A DNA stretch of 64,000 nt from an uncultured Flavobacteriales bacterium (GTDB lineage Bacteria; Bacteroidota; Bacteroidia; Flavobacteriales_E; Vicingaceae). Below are positions 33,218-42,625 of this stretch, in pieces. Both the position numbers and the translations under genes were made by a program. The number at the start of each line of letters is the position of its first letter. Within the stretch, counting starts at the first letter, position 1. The stretch lies in the NCBI GenBank assembly GCA_913056345.1, contig CAJXMH010000009.1, positions 1 to 64,000 on the forward strand. Reading direction: 5' to 3'. Below the pieces are notes generated by a model. That model saw only the letters and a program-made list of their open reading frames with translations. It had not been told where the DNA came from and made no database searches.

Positions 33218-34843
33218 ATGAAAAGTAATATTTTAACAGCCTTAAGCTTTGTCTTTATTTCCATGGGGGTATTTGCCCAGGAAGACATGAAAGTAGAATG
33301 GACAAAAAAGTACGATCATAAATCAGAAAGAGTAGGAACGGGTCTGGAAGGGCCTGACGAAGTAAGCTACATTGCTGATGACAAGTATATCACAGTTTTT
33401 AAAACCTCTGACGGCTCAGTTGTTTGGTCGGCAAAGTTTAAAGATATTTTACCGCGTTTGCGCAGGGCAGATGCCTTTGCTCCTTTTTGGGAGTCTAATG
33501 CTATTTTTGTTTTTGACTACAAAACCGGAAAAGACCAATTAGCAGTATTAGATCTAAATACTGGAGAGGTGTTGTGGGAAAGCACCATTTACCAAGGACT
33601 TTCAGCAGCTAACATTACTTACTTTCCTAGTAAAGATGGCTTCGTACTTTCTTTAGCAGGAAACTTAACCTTTGTAGACGCAAGAACTGGAGAAGAAAAG
33701 TGGGAAACAACTGCCTTTAAAGGAGCAATTGCAGACTCAGAAATAATTGATGGAGACGCTATTTTACTAAACGTGGCACCTCCGGGCCTTAGAGGGTTCT
33801 TTAAGGGCTTCAAAAACCAAATTGTAAGAATTGATCTTTCAAATGGTGACATTAAGTGGACTCAAAAATATTACGGAAAACCAGAAAGGAAACTTGTGAC
33901 CAAAGAGCAGATCTATGATATGTATGTGGAAGGAGACAAAGTTTTTCTCACAATGAACGGGCTTCAAGTGTTTGATGTAAATACCGGGTCCACCCTTTGG
34001 AGTGCTACTTTTGATCACAGTTTTTCTCAAGGGAAAAGAGGAAATCGATCTGCTATTTATGGTTCCATCGCAGATCCTTTAAGAGTTGGAAGAGATGTAT
34101 ACATTGTAGAACGGTCTAAAAAGAAAAAGTTTATCATTAAAAAGTACGATGTTAATACAGGAAAGACCTTATGGGTTTCCGAAGAGTTCAAAGCCGCAAA
34201 AGCAATCCCTAACATATTCGTAATCAAAGATAAGTTGATCGCTCAAGTTGGAGGAGTGGTTGAGGTTCAGTCCATTACGACCACTACATCAGGTGGAGTA
34301 ACCACCACCACCTATAGTGTAGGTTCAACGAATATAAAGCCTAACGGATTGATGGCTTTTAATACAAACACAGGTGCCGAAGAGTGGGAGTCGGAGAAAT
34401 TCAGAAAAGGAATAACTAACGCTTTTGCTGACGGAGAAAACCTAATTGTTTCCAGTGGGAAGTCGCTTTATTCGATTCGTTATTCTGACGGCAATGTAAA
34501 TTACGAAGAAGACGTAAAGAATGGAGGAGTAGGGAACGCAGTTGAGATCTTAAAATACGAAGATAAAATCGTAGTAGTGGGTGAAAAAGGAGTTTCAACC
34601 TTCTCCATATCAGAAGGTAAGCTGTTAAATGCGAATAAGTATAAAAGAGCAAAAGCAACAAAAGTAGTTGACAACATTTTATTAATGCGAACAAAGAAAA
34701 ATGATTTTGCCGCCTTTAATTTAGATGATTGCTCTTATGTGGAATACAATGCTAAAAAGGATTCCAAGCAAGAGTTGAGTGAAGATGGAAACTTTGTTTG
34801 GGCCTATGAAAAAAAGGAAGTAACCAAACTAAAGACGCGCTAG
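33218..34843 (+). CDS. Exported PQQ-like beta-propeller protein
   Basis: A 541-residue protein with signal peptide (MKSNILTALSFVFISMGVFAQ). It contains repeated PQQ-type blades in which a TGxxxW motif recurs: LNTGEVLWEST, ARTGEEKWETT, NTGSTLWSAT, NTGKTLWVSEE and NTGAEEWESEK. The propeller fold is clear, but residues of PQQ-dependent dehydrogenases are not evident, so a structural or binding role like BamB is more likely than catalysis. It is the last gene before a strong terminator. Confidence 0.85.
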   Translation: MKSNILTALSFVFISMGVFAQEDMKVEWTKKYDHKSERVGTGLEGPDEVSYIADDKYITVFKTSDGSVVWSAKFKDILPRLRRADAFAPFWESNAIFVFDYKTGKDQLAVLDLNTGEVLWESTIYQGLSAANITYFPSKDGFVLSLAGNLTFVDARTGEEKWETTAFKGAIADSEIIDGDAILLNVAPPGLRGFFKGFKNQIVRIDLSNGDIKWTQKYYGKPERKLVTKEQIYDMYVEGDKVFLTMNGLQVFDVNTGSTLWSATFDHSFSQGKRGNRSAIYGSIADPLRVGRDVYIVERSKKKKFIIKKYDVNTGKTLWVSEEFKAAKAIPNIFVIKDKLIAQVGGVVEVQSITTTTSGGVTTTTYSVGSTNIKPNGLMAFNTNTGAEEWESEKFRKGITNAFADGENLIVSSGKSLYSIRYSDGNVNYEEDVKNGGVGNAVEILKYEDKIVVVGEKGVSTFSISEGKLLNANKYKRAKATKVVDNILLMRTKKNDFAAFNLDDCSYVEYNAKKDSKQELSEDGNFVWAYEKKEVTKLKTR

Positions 34844-34863
34844 GTTGGTGCATTTTTGATTGT

Positions 34864-34904
34864 AAGGGGGGCTGGGGAAATTCTTTTCACAGCCCCCCTT
34901 TTTT
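34864..34904 (+). terminator. Rho-independent terminator after the exported-protein operon
   Basis: A long GC-rich stem pairs AAGGGGGGCTG (34864-34874) with CAGCCCCCCTT (34890-34900), followed by a T run to 34904. It ends transcription 20 bases after the stop at 34843 and separates the propeller genes from the OmpA gene. Confidence 0.9.
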
Positions 34905-34924
34905 ATAACTAAATCCTGCAAAAC

Positions 34925-36850
34925 ATGAAAACTATCTCTTTAATTATTTTGAGCTTTATCTCAACCACTATAATGGCTCAAAAACAAATGGCAAACTTCT
35001 ATTTTGAAAAAGGAAAAGAAGCCTATCAAAATAAGTTTTACGAAGATGCTGAAACTCAATTACAAAAAGCCCTAGAAAAGGACTCGGAACACGCTGATGC
35101 ATTGTGTTACTTAGGCTACACCTATTACGATACTAAAAAGTATGACAAAGTGGTTGAGGTTTATAACCGTCTTGAAAAGGCAGCCCCTGATTATTGGGAG
35201 TGGTACCTTTATTTAAAAGCATTTTCTAACGAACAACTGGGTAACTTTTCAGCTGCAGAAGAGGATTACGATAAGTTTTTAAAAAATTACAGTATGGCTG
35301 CAGATCGACATATTTTCCATCACAAGGGAGCAGTAAGAAAACATTATGTGGCGAAATCACCAGAGATCAGAAATTTGAAAGGGCAAATGCCCGAACCCCA
35401 AAACTTAGGCAAAGGGATTAACACCATTTCAGATGATATGATGCCCCAAATTGACCCAACAGGAAGCAGGTTGTACTTCAGTAGTTCTAGGAAAGGGGGA
35501 TTTGATAAAATTGATAAAGATGAGGAAAATGATTGGGGAGAAGATTTATACTTTATAGAGAAAGTAAACGGTAAGTGGGGGCAAGCCAACTTACTTCCGG
35601 AGCCAATTAATTCCTATAACAACGATGGAACTTCCACCTTTTCAGCTGATGGGCAGCAAATGATCTATGTAAAATGCAATGAAGAAGGAGGCGTTGGAAG
35701 TTGTGACCTTTACCATGCAGTTTTAGAAGGCACACAATGGGCGCAACCTACCAATATGGGAAATGTAGTCAATCATGAGGACTGGGATTCGCAACCTACC
35801 TTATCTTCAGATGGGAATAGCTTGTTTTTTGTTTCCGATCGATCTGGTTCATATGGGGGCAGTATGGACTTGTATGTAAGCCGAAAAAACAAGTTTGGAC
35901 AATGGGGTATTCCGGTAAATATGGGGCCTACCATTAACACTCCTTTCGGTGAAAAGAGTCCTTATTTAGCACCCGACGGTAAGACCCTATACTTTGCTTC
36001 GAACGGTCATCCCGGATACGGCGATTATGATCTTTTTGTTACCGTTTTTGAAAACGGGAAATGGTCGGAACCCAAGAACATGGGAGCACCTTTGAATTCA
36101 TCAGGAGAGGACACCTATTTTTCAATTTCAGCAAGTGGAGAAGGAGCTTATTTTGCTTCTGACCGTGGGGGTGAAGGTAAATTAGATTTATATTCCATTA
36201 CTATTCCCGAAGCACTTAGGCCTAAACCCTCAGTGGTAGTGAAAGGAGTGGTTACGGATGCAAAATCTGGTGAAAATATAGACTCTTGGGTTTTGGTAGA
36301 AGACATTAATTCAGGGGAACTAATTGCTACCGCTAAAAGTAATTCTGCCAGCGGTGAATATTTAGTGGTTTTACCCTCCGGCAGAAACTACAGCGTTTCT
36401 GCCAATAAAGAAGGTTTTTTCTTTTATTCCAATAAGTTCGAAGTCCCAACTTCTGCCAAATATCAAGAAATAAAAAAGGATATTGCTTTAAAGCCAATTG
36501 AAAAGGGAGCAAGAGTAGTGGTAAACAACATTTTCTTTGAAACCGGAGAAGCTACTTTAACTTTAGAAAGTTACATCGAGCTTGGGAAAGCAGCTGACCT
36601 GCTAAAAACCAATCCTAAAATGGTGGTTGAAATTGGAGGTCATACAGACAATGTAGGATCTGATGAAGCTAATATGAAGTTGTCACACGACCGAGCGAAA
36701 TCTGTGAGAGATTATTTGGTAAAAGCAGGTATTGCTTCTGAGCGATTGCAAGCAAAAGGGTATGGAGAAACCCAACCGGTAGCAAGCAATGAAACCGAAG
36801 AAGGTCGACAAGTTAATCGGAGAACTGAATTCGTGATTTTAGAGAATTGA
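34925..36850 (+). CDS. OmpA-family protein with TPR and PD40 propeller domains
   Basis: A 641-residue outer-membrane-associated protein. The order is signal peptide (about 1-18), TPR repeats (about 22-120), a PD40/WD40-like propeller (about 155-430; YFSSSRKGGFDKIDK, LFFVSDRSGSYGGSMDLYVS, LYFASNGHPGYGDYDLFV, AYFASDRGGEGKLDLY), a carboxypeptidase-regulatory-like domain (about 438-520) and an OmpA domain (IGGHTDNVGSDEANMKLSHDRAKSVRDYLVKAGI) that binds peptidoglycan. This domain set is common in Bacteroidota, including gliding/type IX-associated proteins such as PorE. The actual role here is unknown. Confidence 0.88.
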   Translation: MKTISLIILSFISTTIMAQKQMANFYFEKGKEAYQNKFYEDAETQLQKALEKDSEHADALCYLGYTYYDTKKYDKVVEVYNRLEKAAPDYWEWYLYLKAFSNEQLGNFSAAEEDYDKFLKNYSMAADRHIFHHKGAVRKHYVAKSPEIRNLKGQMPEPQNLGKGINTISDDMMPQIDPTGSRLYFSSSRKGGFDKIDKDEENDWGEDLYFIEKVNGKWGQANLLPEPINSYNNDGTSTFSADGQQMIYVKCNEEGGVGSCDLYHAVLEGTQWAQPTNMGNVVNHEDWDSQPTLSSDGNSLFFVSDRSGSYGGSMDLYVSRKNKFGQWGIPVNMGPTINTPFGEKSPYLAPDGKTLYFASNGHPGYGDYDLFVTVFENGKWSEPKNMGAPLNSSGEDTYFSISASGEGAYFASDRGGEGKLDLYSITIPEALRPKPSVVVKGVVTDAKSGENIDSWVLVEDINSGELIATAKSNSASGEYLVVLPSGRNYSVSANKEGFFFYSNKFEVPTSAKYQEIKKDIALKPIEKGARVVVNNIFFETGEATLTLESYIELGKAADLLKTNPKMVVEIGGHTDNVGSDEANMKLSHDRAKSVRDYLVKAGIASERLQAKGYGETQPVASNETEEGRQVNRRTEFVILEN

Positions 36851-36872
36851 TAAACTTATAGTTGATTTCGGC

Positions 36873-36970
36873 TCCCTGCCCGATCCTGCAGGCGGGCGCT
36901 CAATCAACCAAAACATAATTATGTTCGGATTATCTAACTTTTGTCAGTTCGACCGCCGATCGGGCAGGGA
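36873..36970. repeat. Intergenic inverted repeat with GC-rich arms
   Basis: TCCCTGCCCGATC (36873-36885) is the exact reverse complement of GATCGGGCAGGGA (36958-36970). The 72-base interior contains the perfect palindrome AACATAATTATGTT (36912-36925). The arms are far richer in GC than their surroundings and look like a mobile intergenic repeat. The element fills most of the gap between the OmpA and thioredoxin-like genes. No transposase is encoded. Confidence 0.7.
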
Positions 36971-37009
36971 ATCGAGAACTGATTTGCTTACTTTTAAAAA
37001 CAAAAAATC

Positions 37010-37633
37010 ATGAAGAAACTAAGCACACTTCTACTGTTGGCCACCATTGGCTTTTTTACCTACTCTTTTAAAGGAGGAGAAGAATACCAAACCATTGAAA
37101 TTGGAACTAAAGCTCCCATGCTTGATTATGAAATGCAGGGGACTGATGGAGAGCCGCACAGCTTAAAAAGTTTGGCCGAAAATAACGGAATCTTGGTTAT
37201 TTTTTCATGCAATACCTGCCCTTTTGTGATTAAATGGGAAGATCGTTATCCTGCTCTTGCCGAACTTACTGCAGAAAATGAAATTGGCTTTGTACTTGTC
37301 AACTCAAATGAAGCAAAACGAGACGGAGCAGACAGTATGGAGGAAATGCTTTCTCACGCTGAAGAGAAAGGCTATTCAAATGTGCCTTATGTAGTGGATG
37401 AGAATTCTAAGCTTGCCAATGCTTTTGGAGGAAAAACCACACCGCACGTATTTCTATTCAACGCTGAGATGGAGTTGGTGTATGAAGGCGCCATTGATGA
37501 TAATTTAGATGATGCCTCAGCGTTTGAAAAGCCCTATTTAAAGCATGCCATCGAAAACATGGTGATGGGTAAAGAAATAGAGCCGAAAAATACCAAAGCG
37601 ATAGGTTGTAGCATTAAGCGAGTTAAAGGCTAA
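37010..37633 (+). CDS. Thioredoxin-family protein (AhpC/TSA-redoxin-like), exported
   Basis: A 207-residue protein with an N-terminal signal segment (MKKLSTLLLLATIGFFTYSF) and a thioredoxin fold. The CNTCP active site follows NGILVIFSC, and later blocks are NSNEAKRDGADSMEEML, VPYVVDENSKLANAFGGKTTPHVFLFN with the cis-proline (TTP). It resembles redoxin-domain proteins found in many marine bacteria. It probably acts as a thiol oxidoreductase in the periplasm. It is convergent with the next gene, 13 bases away. Confidence 0.88.
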   Translation: MKKLSTLLLLATIGFFTYSFKGGEEYQTIEIGTKAPMLDYEMQGTDGEPHSLKSLAENNGILVIFSCNTCPFVIKWEDRYPALAELTAENEIGFVLVNSNEAKRDGADSMEEMLSHAEEKGYSNVPYVVDENSKLANAFGGKTTPHVFLFNAEMELVYEGAIDDNLDDASAFEKPYLKHAIENMVMGKEIEPKNTKAIGCSIKRVKG

Positions 37634-37645
37634 GGGTTTTGACTA

Positions 37646-39052
37646 TTAGTCTCTAGGTTTTTGGAAAATACCGTAGGGGCCAAAGCTTGTTACAAATAAA
37701 CTAGAATCTACTCCCCTTGGAGGGAACCAAGGGCTGCTGATCAATGTAGGGTAGGGAGAATTCATAAAACTATCAGGTTGCAGGTAAATGGATTTTACTC
37801 CACACAGCATGCTTAAAACCCTAGGTTTAAAAAATACGAGGGTGTCTTCTTCACTGTAGTTTTCCTTCACATAAGCGTAAAGGGCCTTGGCATCGGGTTG
37901 GTAAATTTGATTGGTTTCAAGAGCTAAGTTTTTTTGATTCTGCGCCTGAGTGTTGGTGAAAAAAGCCCAAAACAAATAGACCGTAAGTGGATAGGTCAGT
38001 AAATACCTCGGCCACTTCGGGACTCTTTCGATCGGCTTTAGCATAAAGAAGAGAATAAAGGGGAGGCAAATAAAAATAAAGCGCATACCCTGTTGGTAGG
38101 GCCAGAGCATTAGCACCAAAACTGAAAAGAAAAGAAAAGCGATCCAGTGACTGAGTTTTTTAGCTGTTTCAACAAGTCCTACTAAAAACAAAAGTAGTAG
38201 AAGATAAGGGAGGTAATCGCTTTTTGAAAGCCCACGAAAAAAAGCTTCGAGCAGTTCAGCATAATAGTTGAAGTTTTCAATAAAACTGTTCCATGAAATT
38301 TCCTTTACTAAATGCGTAAAGTGGTTCTTTGACCCAAAAGGGAAAAGCAGGAAAGAAAGCAAGAAAATCAGGAAGAAAGCAATATAGCTAAAGGAGTAGC
38401 TTTTCAAGAGTTTAATTGGTTTATAGAAGCTTAGCTGGTAAATAAGAAGCGCAGGCAAGAGCATGATTCCTAGTTCTCTGATCAAATAAGTAAAGAAGAT
38501 CAGGAAAGCTAGTAAGACTTGCTCAAGACGATTTGGGTCTTTTTTAAAGCAGCTTAGACTTAGCATCACAAAAAAGAAAAAAGGGAAGTCTGACAATAAA
38601 TGGTCACCATGAAAAAGAAAGAATTCGCTAAAGCATAAAAAACTGATGAGTAAGAGTGGAGGAAAAGGGCTTTTAAAGTGGGGTTTAATCAGTCGATACA
38701 AAAGGATAAGGCCTAAATAAAAGAAAAGACTTGTGTAGATTTTTAACCAATAAAAATTAAGTCCAATGAGGGCAATTACGGGGCTAAGCAGCAGAGGATA
38801 GCCCATTGCGTAGAGGTAAGGGCCAATTAAACGATCTGATTTTTCTACTGTGAATTGATTGTTTTTGAACAGATCAGTTAGCTCACCTTGGTTAAGGGCT
38901 TGAGCTTGGTTTAGGTATAGAGCAAAGTCACCACCCCAATCATGAGCGGTAGTCATGTGCTGTTCCATTTGGTAAAAGGAACCTAATAGAAGAAAGAATA
39001 GAATTAAATAGCCCCAGAAGTCTTTGTTTTTAAGGTCGAAACTACCATTCAT
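37646..39052 (-). CDS. Polytopic membrane protein, GT39-like (ArnT/PMT fold)
   Basis: A 468-residue integral membrane protein with about ten to eleven hydrophobic segments. The first loop contains HDWGGDFALYLNQAQALNQGE, where the acidic residues match the catalytic loop of lipid-linked sugar transferases of the GT-C class. The C-terminal part is a soluble domain (YVKENYSEEDTLVFFKPRVLSMLCG). It likely moves a sugar from a polyprenyl-phosphate donor to a periplasmic acceptor, but neither is known. It is followed by the phosphatase and antiporter genes upstream on the same strand. Confidence 0.72.
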   Translation of the reverse strand: MNGSFDLKNKDFWGYLILFFLLLGSFYQMEQHMTTAHDWGGDFALYLNQAQALNQGELTDLFKNNQFTVEKSDRLIGPYLYAMGYPLLLSPVIALIGLNFYWLKIYTSLFFYLGLILLYRLIKPHFKSPFPPLLLISFLCFSEFFLFHGDHLLSDFPFFFFVMLSLSCFKKDPNRLEQVLLAFLIFFTYLIRELGIMLLPALLIYQLSFYKPIKLLKSYSFSYIAFFLIFLLSFLLFPFGSKNHFTHLVKEISWNSFIENFNYYAELLEAFFRGLSKSDYLPYLLLLLFLVGLVETAKKLSHWIAFLFFSVLVLMLWPYQQGMRFIFICLPFILFFMLKPIERVPKWPRYLLTYPLTVYLFWAFFTNTQAQNQKNLALETNQIYQPDAKALYAYVKENYSEEDTLVFFKPRVLSMLCGVKSIYLQPDSFMNSPYPTLISSPWFPPRGVDSSLFVTSFGPYGIFQKPRD

Positions 39053-39071
39053 AGGTCAGGCTTTGGTGAAA

Positions 39072-40367
39072 TTACTGCCGGTCAATCGTTCTTTCCCACT
39101 CCAGCTCTCCTTTTGCGTTGAAGGTTTTAATGGTAAGTTTTCTTTCTTTAAAGCTGCCGCTGAATTCGAGAATGCCAAAATTTTGAGTAGCTAGATGGCT
39201 GCCTTCAACCCTTAAGCTGTTTCCTTCATCAATAGAGTTATAAGCTTTAGAACTGAGCGGGGAACAGGTATAGTCATAGATAAGGTTGCCGTTAGAAAGT
39301 TCCATTTTCGTCAACTCTGTCTTATGTCTGTCGCCACTTAGGAAGATCACATTTTTTAGTTCTTCTTTTTCAATCAGGTCGAGGAGCTTTTTTCTTTCTT
39401 CTGCATAAGTAGCATGGTTCTCATAAAGTGCTACATCACTCAAAACTTGGCCCCCAATAGCGACCATTTTAAAAGTTGCTTTACTGTTCACCAATGCGTC
39501 AATTAGCCATTCAATCTGTTCTTCTCCTAAGATTTCTCTTTTTCCTGTTTTTCGATCATTTGGGCTGCGGTAATACCGATTGTCTAACAAGAAAAAATCA
39601 ACGTCATTATAGCTGAATTGCGACGTGATCCCTGGCTTTCCGTTTATGCCGTATTCATAATTGCCCCAGAAGTTTTGAAAAGCTTTAAGGGTCATTTCCT
39701 TGCCTACAAAGCTGCGGTCTGCATCATTGGGTCCAAAGTCATGATCGTCCCAAATGGCGTAATGGTGCATACTTTTCCATAGCTCTTGAATTTCAGGCAT
39801 ACTTTTAAAATGCGTGTAGCGATGTTCTATTCCACTTTTACTGCTCCAATCAGGATCACGTAGGTAAATGTTGTCACCCAACCAGAGCATCATTTCGGGT
39901 CTTTTTTCTACAATTTCTTTGAAAATTTCATTGCCTTTTCCGTAAGGTATTCCCGGTCGATCATATTTGGGCTCATTGGTGTAGGCACAACTACCAGTTG
40001 CCATACTCCATTTAGGGGGCTCTTCTCGGTGTTGCCAAAGTTTTTGAGTGGTAAAACTTCCTGCAGAAGCAGCTTGGTTGTCAACGTAGATCTGATACCG
40101 ATAAGTAGTGCCGGGCTCTAGGTCTTTTGCAATTAGCTTAGCTATTTTAGCTTCACTAGCCTTGGTTTGAAAAAGTACTTGTTGCTTTTGCAACTCTTGG
40201 TCTTCTGGATAAAATTCCATGCTTACCATTTTTGGCTCCTCAGTTTGAACCCAAACCATTACTTCTTTCATGGTATTGTAGCCCAACATGGGGCCTGACT
40301 TTATTTGGGCTTGAGTGACAGTAAACCCAACAAAAAGGGAAAAACAAAGGGAGAGCTTTTTAAGCAT
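39072..40367 (-). CDS. PhoD-type alkaline phosphatase
   Basis: A 431-residue exported metallophosphatase with a signal peptide (MLKKLSLCFSLFVGFTVTQAQ). A fibronectin-like N-terminal domain (MVWVQTEEPKMVSMEFYPE, YRYQIYVDNQ) precedes the catalytic region with LWLGDNIYLRDPDW, HHYAIWDDHDFGPNDAD, LLDNRYYR and LSGDRHKTELTKM, which hold the conserved metal-binding Asp, Asn and His. The family hydrolyses phosphodiesters or monoesters. It is 19 bases from the membrane-protein gene on the same strand. Confidence 0.9.
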   Translation of the reverse strand: MLKKLSLCFSLFVGFTVTQAQIKSGPMLGYNTMKEVMVWVQTEEPKMVSMEFYPEDQELQKQQVLFQTKASEAKIAKLIAKDLEPGTTYRYQIYVDNQAASAGSFTTQKLWQHREEPPKWSMATGSCAYTNEPKYDRPGIPYGKGNEIFKEIVEKRPEMMLWLGDNIYLRDPDWSSKSGIEHRYTHFKSMPEIQELWKSMHHYAIWDDHDFGPNDADRSFVGKEMTLKAFQNFWGNYEYGINGKPGITSQFSYNDVDFFLLDNRYYRSPNDRKTGKREILGEEQIEWLIDALVNSKATFKMVAIGGQVLSDVALYENHATYAEERKKLLDLIEKEELKNVIFLSGDRHKTELTKMELSNGNLIYDYTCSPLSSKAYNSIDEGNSLRVEGSHLATQNFGILEFSGSFKERKLTIKTFNAKGELEWERTIDRQ

Positions 40368-40383
40368 CTTTTTTATTTTAAAA

Positions 40384-41706
40384 TTAAGTCGATTGATCTT
40401 CTTGCCCCTTTACTTCGCCGGGTTTTGGCAAAGGGTGTTCTTCTGCTTTAATGGGGGCACCTTCTACAGGTAATTCGTCTTCATCGCTGTAAATGAATGA
40501 CATATCTTCGATGGGAATTACTTTTTTACCACTTGCTACTAGTGCACCGGCCATAATGATACAAGAAACTATAATGGCGTAAAGTAGAATTCCTGAGTCA
40601 AAATTATCATTGGTGTATTCGTCGGGTATCGCAAAGAAAAGTAAGATGGTGATCAATCCACGAGGGGCCAAAAATACCTGCGGGAAAATGTCTTTTTGCA
40701 CAAAAATTTTAACCAGAATAAAACGAATAATGTAGAGTGTGATCAAGATACAAAGGCTAATCAGGCCAACTTTTAAATCGGCTAAACTGCTTAGTGTAAT
40801 GGTTATACCAAACAGTACAAAAAAGAACGTACGCACCACAAAGGCAGATTCTATGGTAACTAGATGAAAGTCTTTAAGTACATCTTTTACGCTGTTGGGA
40901 TCTATCCAACGTTTTAGAAAACCCCTGAAAAAGAGTTTGTGGTTGTTAAGCACCAACCCAAAGATTAGAATGATTAGGAGCGACGAAAGGTGGAACAACT
41001 TACCTACTGAATAGAGGATTAAAAGCACTGCAATCAGCATGAAAAGCTTAACCTGTGAATTCATCTTTTGAAAGACTAAAACCAAGCCATAACTGATGGC
41101 AGCAGAAAGTAGAATGGTAATTCCAATGTTGCTGATTACATCAAATGCTACTACTTTGGCGCTGCTTTCGCCTGCGTTTCCAATTAAAAAGTAGAAGAAC
41201 ATGATACCTAAAATGTCTGAAAAGGTACCATCATAAACCATGAACTCTTTTTTCTCTTCAGATAGTCCTCCAACTGATGGAATAATGATAGCTGAACTCA
41301 TGATTGAAAGGGGCACAGCATAAACCAATGAGGTAAAAAAGTCGGGAATGATAAACCAATTGATCAGGTAAGCGCAGCAAATAGCTGAAATAACCAAGGA
41401 AAGCAAAGCCACACTGAAAGATTTCCAAATAATAGGCCACTTATCTTTGGTTAAGTGCAAGTCTAGAGCGGCTTCCAAAACGATCATGATCAAACCAACT
41501 ATACCGAGTAGCTCTAGAACATTAAAGAGCAATTCATTGACTGAAATGCCTATAAAAAGTAAACCTTGCTTGATTAAAATACCCAAAACGATCAGCATTA
41601 AAACTGATGGGATATTTGTTTTTTGGGAAATAATATTAAAGAAGTAAGACACGATAATAATCACACTTATGGCGATTATAGCGGTATAAGGATTTATTAC
41701 TTCCAT
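40384..41706 (-). CDS. Cation/proton antiporter (Na+/H+ exchanger family)
   Basis: A 440-residue membrane protein with about eleven to twelve hydrophobic segments of the Na_H_Exchanger fold. Helices include SVLMLIVLGILIKQG, VGLIMIVLEAALDLHLTKDKW, PLSIMSSAIIIPSVGGLS and FLAPRGLITILLFFAIPDEY, the last similar to the conserved APRGLxT motif of CPA-type antiporters. The C-terminus is a short acidic and proline-rich tail with no TrkA-N domain. It overlaps the upstream hypothetical gene by 10 bases. Confidence 0.88.
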   Translation of the reverse strand: MEVINPYTAIIAISVIIIVSYFFNIISQKTNIPSVLMLIVLGILIKQGLLFIGISVNELLFNVLELLGIVGLIMIVLEAALDLHLTKDKWPIIWKSFSVALLSLVISAICCAYLINWFIIPDFFTSLVYAVPLSIMSSAIIIPSVGGLSEEKKEFMVYDGTFSDILGIMFFYFLIGNAGESSAKVVAFDVISNIGITILLSAAISYGLVLVFQKMNSQVKLFMLIAVLLILYSVGKLFHLSSLLIILIFGLVLNNHKLFFRGFLKRWIDPNSVKDVLKDFHLVTIESAFVVRTFFFVLFGITITLSSLADLKVGLISLCILITLYIIRFILVKIFVQKDIFPQVFLAPRGLITILLFFAIPDEYTNDNFDSGILLYAIIVSCIIMAGALVASGKKVIPIEDMSFIYSDEDELPVEGAPIKAEEHPLPKPGEVKGQEDQST

Positions 41707-42542
41707 TTTTTCAACTTTAAAATACCTTTACTTTCTTCCTTCTCTTCTGGTGGAAAGAGGTCGGCATAAATTTGTTGTGCTAAGATGGGGAAATATTTTC
41801 GACAAATCACATCGATGTCATTTTCAGTTGCCGGGAAGCTAGTCATGGAGATACCCGTTGATAAAATGCGACCATCTTTGTGGTAAAGGGTATAATGTAA
41901 CTTGATCAAGCGATCGTAGTTCATTTGCTGCATGCTAACACCATCGCGGTAATCATTGCTCACATCTAATTCGTTCACAAACAAGAAGAACTTGTTATTA
42001 AACTTAGTGTGCATGCTATCTAGCATTTTCTGGTCTTTTACTACCGCTTTCATATAACGCCTGCGGTCATCACGCTTACTGATGACTTGTCCATTGCGAA
42101 TTTGTCCTCTTTGGTAGCTTTTTTCCTCTTTTTTGACCTTTTCTTTTAAGCTCTGTAGCTTGGTTTTCTCTTCGGTTTCTGAAACCAGTTCATACTCTAA
42201 CTTCAATCTACTGTAGATGTAATTGAGCTCTTCTTCAGCTTCTTTCTCTTCCATTTGGTCAAAAGAACTGACCCTGCAATTCTCTTCAAAGGTGTAGCGT
42301 AAACTCTGGTCGATAGCTGCGCTGAAACGACCAATGATTTGATCAGTTGTCATTTGATTGGCCCGAGCAATTACAGGATTTACGTCAGATAAGTACATTC
42401 CTTTTTCAAAAGGCACAATTAATACCGACTGATTGCCAAGATTAATGGGCGCGTCGCTGAACCTTAAGGTAGAGTGCTGAGCCCATATAGAAGCACTGCT
42501 GAGCAGAATAAGGCTTGTAAGGAGGAGTAAATGTTTTTTCAT
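41697..42542 (-). CDS. Exported protein of unknown function with coiled coil
   Basis: A 281-residue protein with signal peptide (MKKHLLLLTSLILLSSASIWAQ). The mature part has a central charged helical stretch (about 95-150, rich in Glu and Lys) and flanking mixed segments such as LGNQSVLIVPFEKGMYLSDV and YTLYHKDGRILSTGISMTSFPA. No known catalytic motif is seen. It overlaps the antiporter gene by 10 bases and lies 83 bases downstream of rseP. It may act with the antiporter or in the envelope, which is only a positional guess. Confidence 0.7.
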   Translation of the reverse strand: MKKHLLLLTSLILLSSASIWAQHSTLRFSDAPINLGNQSVLIVPFEKGMYLSDVNPVIARANQMTTDQIIGRFSAAIDQSLRYTFEENCRVSSFDQMEEKEAEEELNYIYSRLKLEYELVSETEEKTKLQSLKEKVKKEEKSYQRGQIRNGQVISKRDDRRRYMKAVVKDQKMLDSMHTKFNNKFFLFVNELDVSNDYRDGVSMQQMNYDRLIKLHYTLYHKDGRILSTGISMTSFPATENDIDVICRKYFPILAQQIYADLFPPEEKEESKGILKLKKWK

Positions 42543-42625
42543 GCTTTTGGTTATTCAAAAATAAAGCCAAAGCAAGTTGTTACTGATGCACTCAGTTTAA
42601 ATTTGGCACAAGCTACTGTTAACAA

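Noticed and set aside
36851-37009. tRNA or small RNA gene in the repeat-containing gap
   Set aside because: No cloverleaf or CCA end can be drawn; the structure is explained by the inverted repeat and the AT palindrome.
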